Assembly: GCF_010499265.1 (NCBI RefSeq)
Contig: NZ_JAAGSC010000040.1
Coordinates: 62,001-126,000, forward strand
Length of the DNA: 64,000 nt
Reading direction: 5' to 3'
Origin: Wenzhouxiangella limi
GTDB taxonomy: Bacteria > Pseudomonadota > Gammaproteobacteria > Xanthomonadales > Wenzhouxiangellaceae
Of the stretch, positions 63,522-64,000 are shown in pieces (position 1 is the stretch's first letter; the number at the start of each line of letters is the position of its first letter). Made by a program: the position numbers and the translations under genes. A model generated the notes under the pieces. It had not been told where the DNA came from. It was given only the letters and a program-made list of their open reading frames with translations, and made no database searches.

Positions 63522-64000
63522 ATGAAAGCTTTCCTGATTGCCGCACTGGTCACGCTGGTCGGTTTGAGTGCGGCGCAGGCCGAGCCGCGCGAGTTCGTCA
63601 TCGATGATGAACATTTTTCCATCGGTTTCCTGATCAAACACGTCGGCTACGCCGATCAGCTGGGCCAGTTCCTGGAAGCCAGCGGGCGCTTCGTCTGGGA
63701 CGAGGAGGCCAACGAACTGCACAGCGGTGAGGTGGTGGTCGAGGCCGCCAGCGTCTTCACCAACCACCGCGAGCGCGATCAGCACCTGCGCAGCGATGAT
63801 TTCCTGCACGCCGGCCGCTACGACCAGGTCCGTTTCGAAGCGACCCGCTGGGAGCCGGAAGCGGACAATCGCGGGACCCTGCACGGCGAGCTGACCCTGC
63901 TCGGACAGACCCACCCGGTGGCGCTGGAGGTGACCATCAACCAGCGCGCGGTCTACCCCTTCGGACACGAACGCTATACCGTGGGCATGTCGGCGCGGAC
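63522..64000 (+). CDS. YceI-family periplasmic lipid-binding protein, 3' end outside window
   Basis: The first 159 codons are present, from an ATG with a GAGGA site nine bases after the previous stop. The signal peptide MKAFLIAALVTLVGLSAAQA is followed by the YceI beta-barrel: FVIDDEHFSIGFLIKHVGYA, GRFVWDEEANEL, VVVEAASVFTNHRERDQHLR, SDDFLHAGRYDQVRFEATR and GELTLLGQTHPVALEVTIN. YceI proteins bind long polyprenyl chains in a lipocalin-like pocket. Co-transcription with the CDP-alcohol phosphatidyltransferase suggests it carries a lipid made by the cluster. Confidence 0.93.
   Translation, partial: MKAFLIAALVTLVGLSAAQAEPREFVIDDEHFSIGFLIKHVGYADQLGQFLEASGRFVWDEEANELHSGEVVVEAASVFTNHRERDQHLRSDDFLHAGRYDQVRFEATRWEPEADNRGTLHGELTLLGQTHPVALEVTINQRAVYPFGHERYTVGMSAR

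Overview
The window is a contiguous, GC-rich, gene-dense stretch of a Gram-negative chromosome. Large TonB-dependent receptors, an ExbB/ExbD/TonB operon headed by a DUF3450 protein, outer-membrane lipoproteins, opgGH and the Lysobacter/Xanthomonas-like enzyme set (short-lid Adk, PPi-dependent phosphofructokinase, GTP-dependent PEP carboxykinase) point to a gammaproteobacterium of the Xanthomonadales/Wenzhouxiangella type. That placement is inferred from gene content only. I saw no tRNA, rRNA, CRISPR array, complete insertion sequence or prophage.

Layout. 0-13.5 kb: central carbon genes (adk, pfp, pckG), two TonB-dependent receptors and a secreted S9 peptidase, a set suited to peptide or amino-acid scavenging with gluconeogenesis. 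14.4-20.1 kb: a tight operon (DUF3450, large ExbB, an ExbB-ExbD fusion, ExbD, TonB, TPR protein) that would energise such receptors. 20.2-29.3 kb: an orphan two-component-propeller histidine kinase, a LemA/M48 protease pair, dodecin, a small lipoprotein and a lipoprotein-type gamma-glutamyltransferase. 29.3-31.2 kb: a decayed accessory patch with two ParE-like toxins, one intact antitoxin, a HipA-like kinase remnant, a collapsed acyltransferase and a 5'-truncated LytTR regulator. 31.2-47.7 kb: housekeeping genes (rlmKL, GMC oxidoreductase, MidA-like methyltransferase, pteridine reductase, gltA, LysR-icd pair, recG-ridA-DUF3617) interrupted by a large secreted beta-propeller-like protein. 47.8-54.8 kb: a diguanylate cyclase and a periplasmic-glucan locus (OpgB-like sulfatase-fold transferase, opgG, opgH).

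54.8-64.0 kb is the most interesting part. It holds an FkbM methyltransferase, a creatininase/ArfB-like amidohydrolase, a GTP cyclohydrolase II with a degenerate RibB-like N-terminus, a stand-alone RibD-type reductase, a UPF0104 membrane protein, a SAM methyltransferase, a GT4 glycosyltransferase, a 6-pyruvoyl-tetrahydropterin-synthase homologue that has lost its catalytic residues, an MDR dehydrogenase, a CDP-alcohol phosphatidyltransferase and a YceI lipid-binding protein. Several overlap by 4 bp. Together they look like a pathway that makes a GTP-derived pyrimidine or pterin and decorates or anchors it with sugar and lipid. I know of no characterised product for this combination; the proposal is inference.
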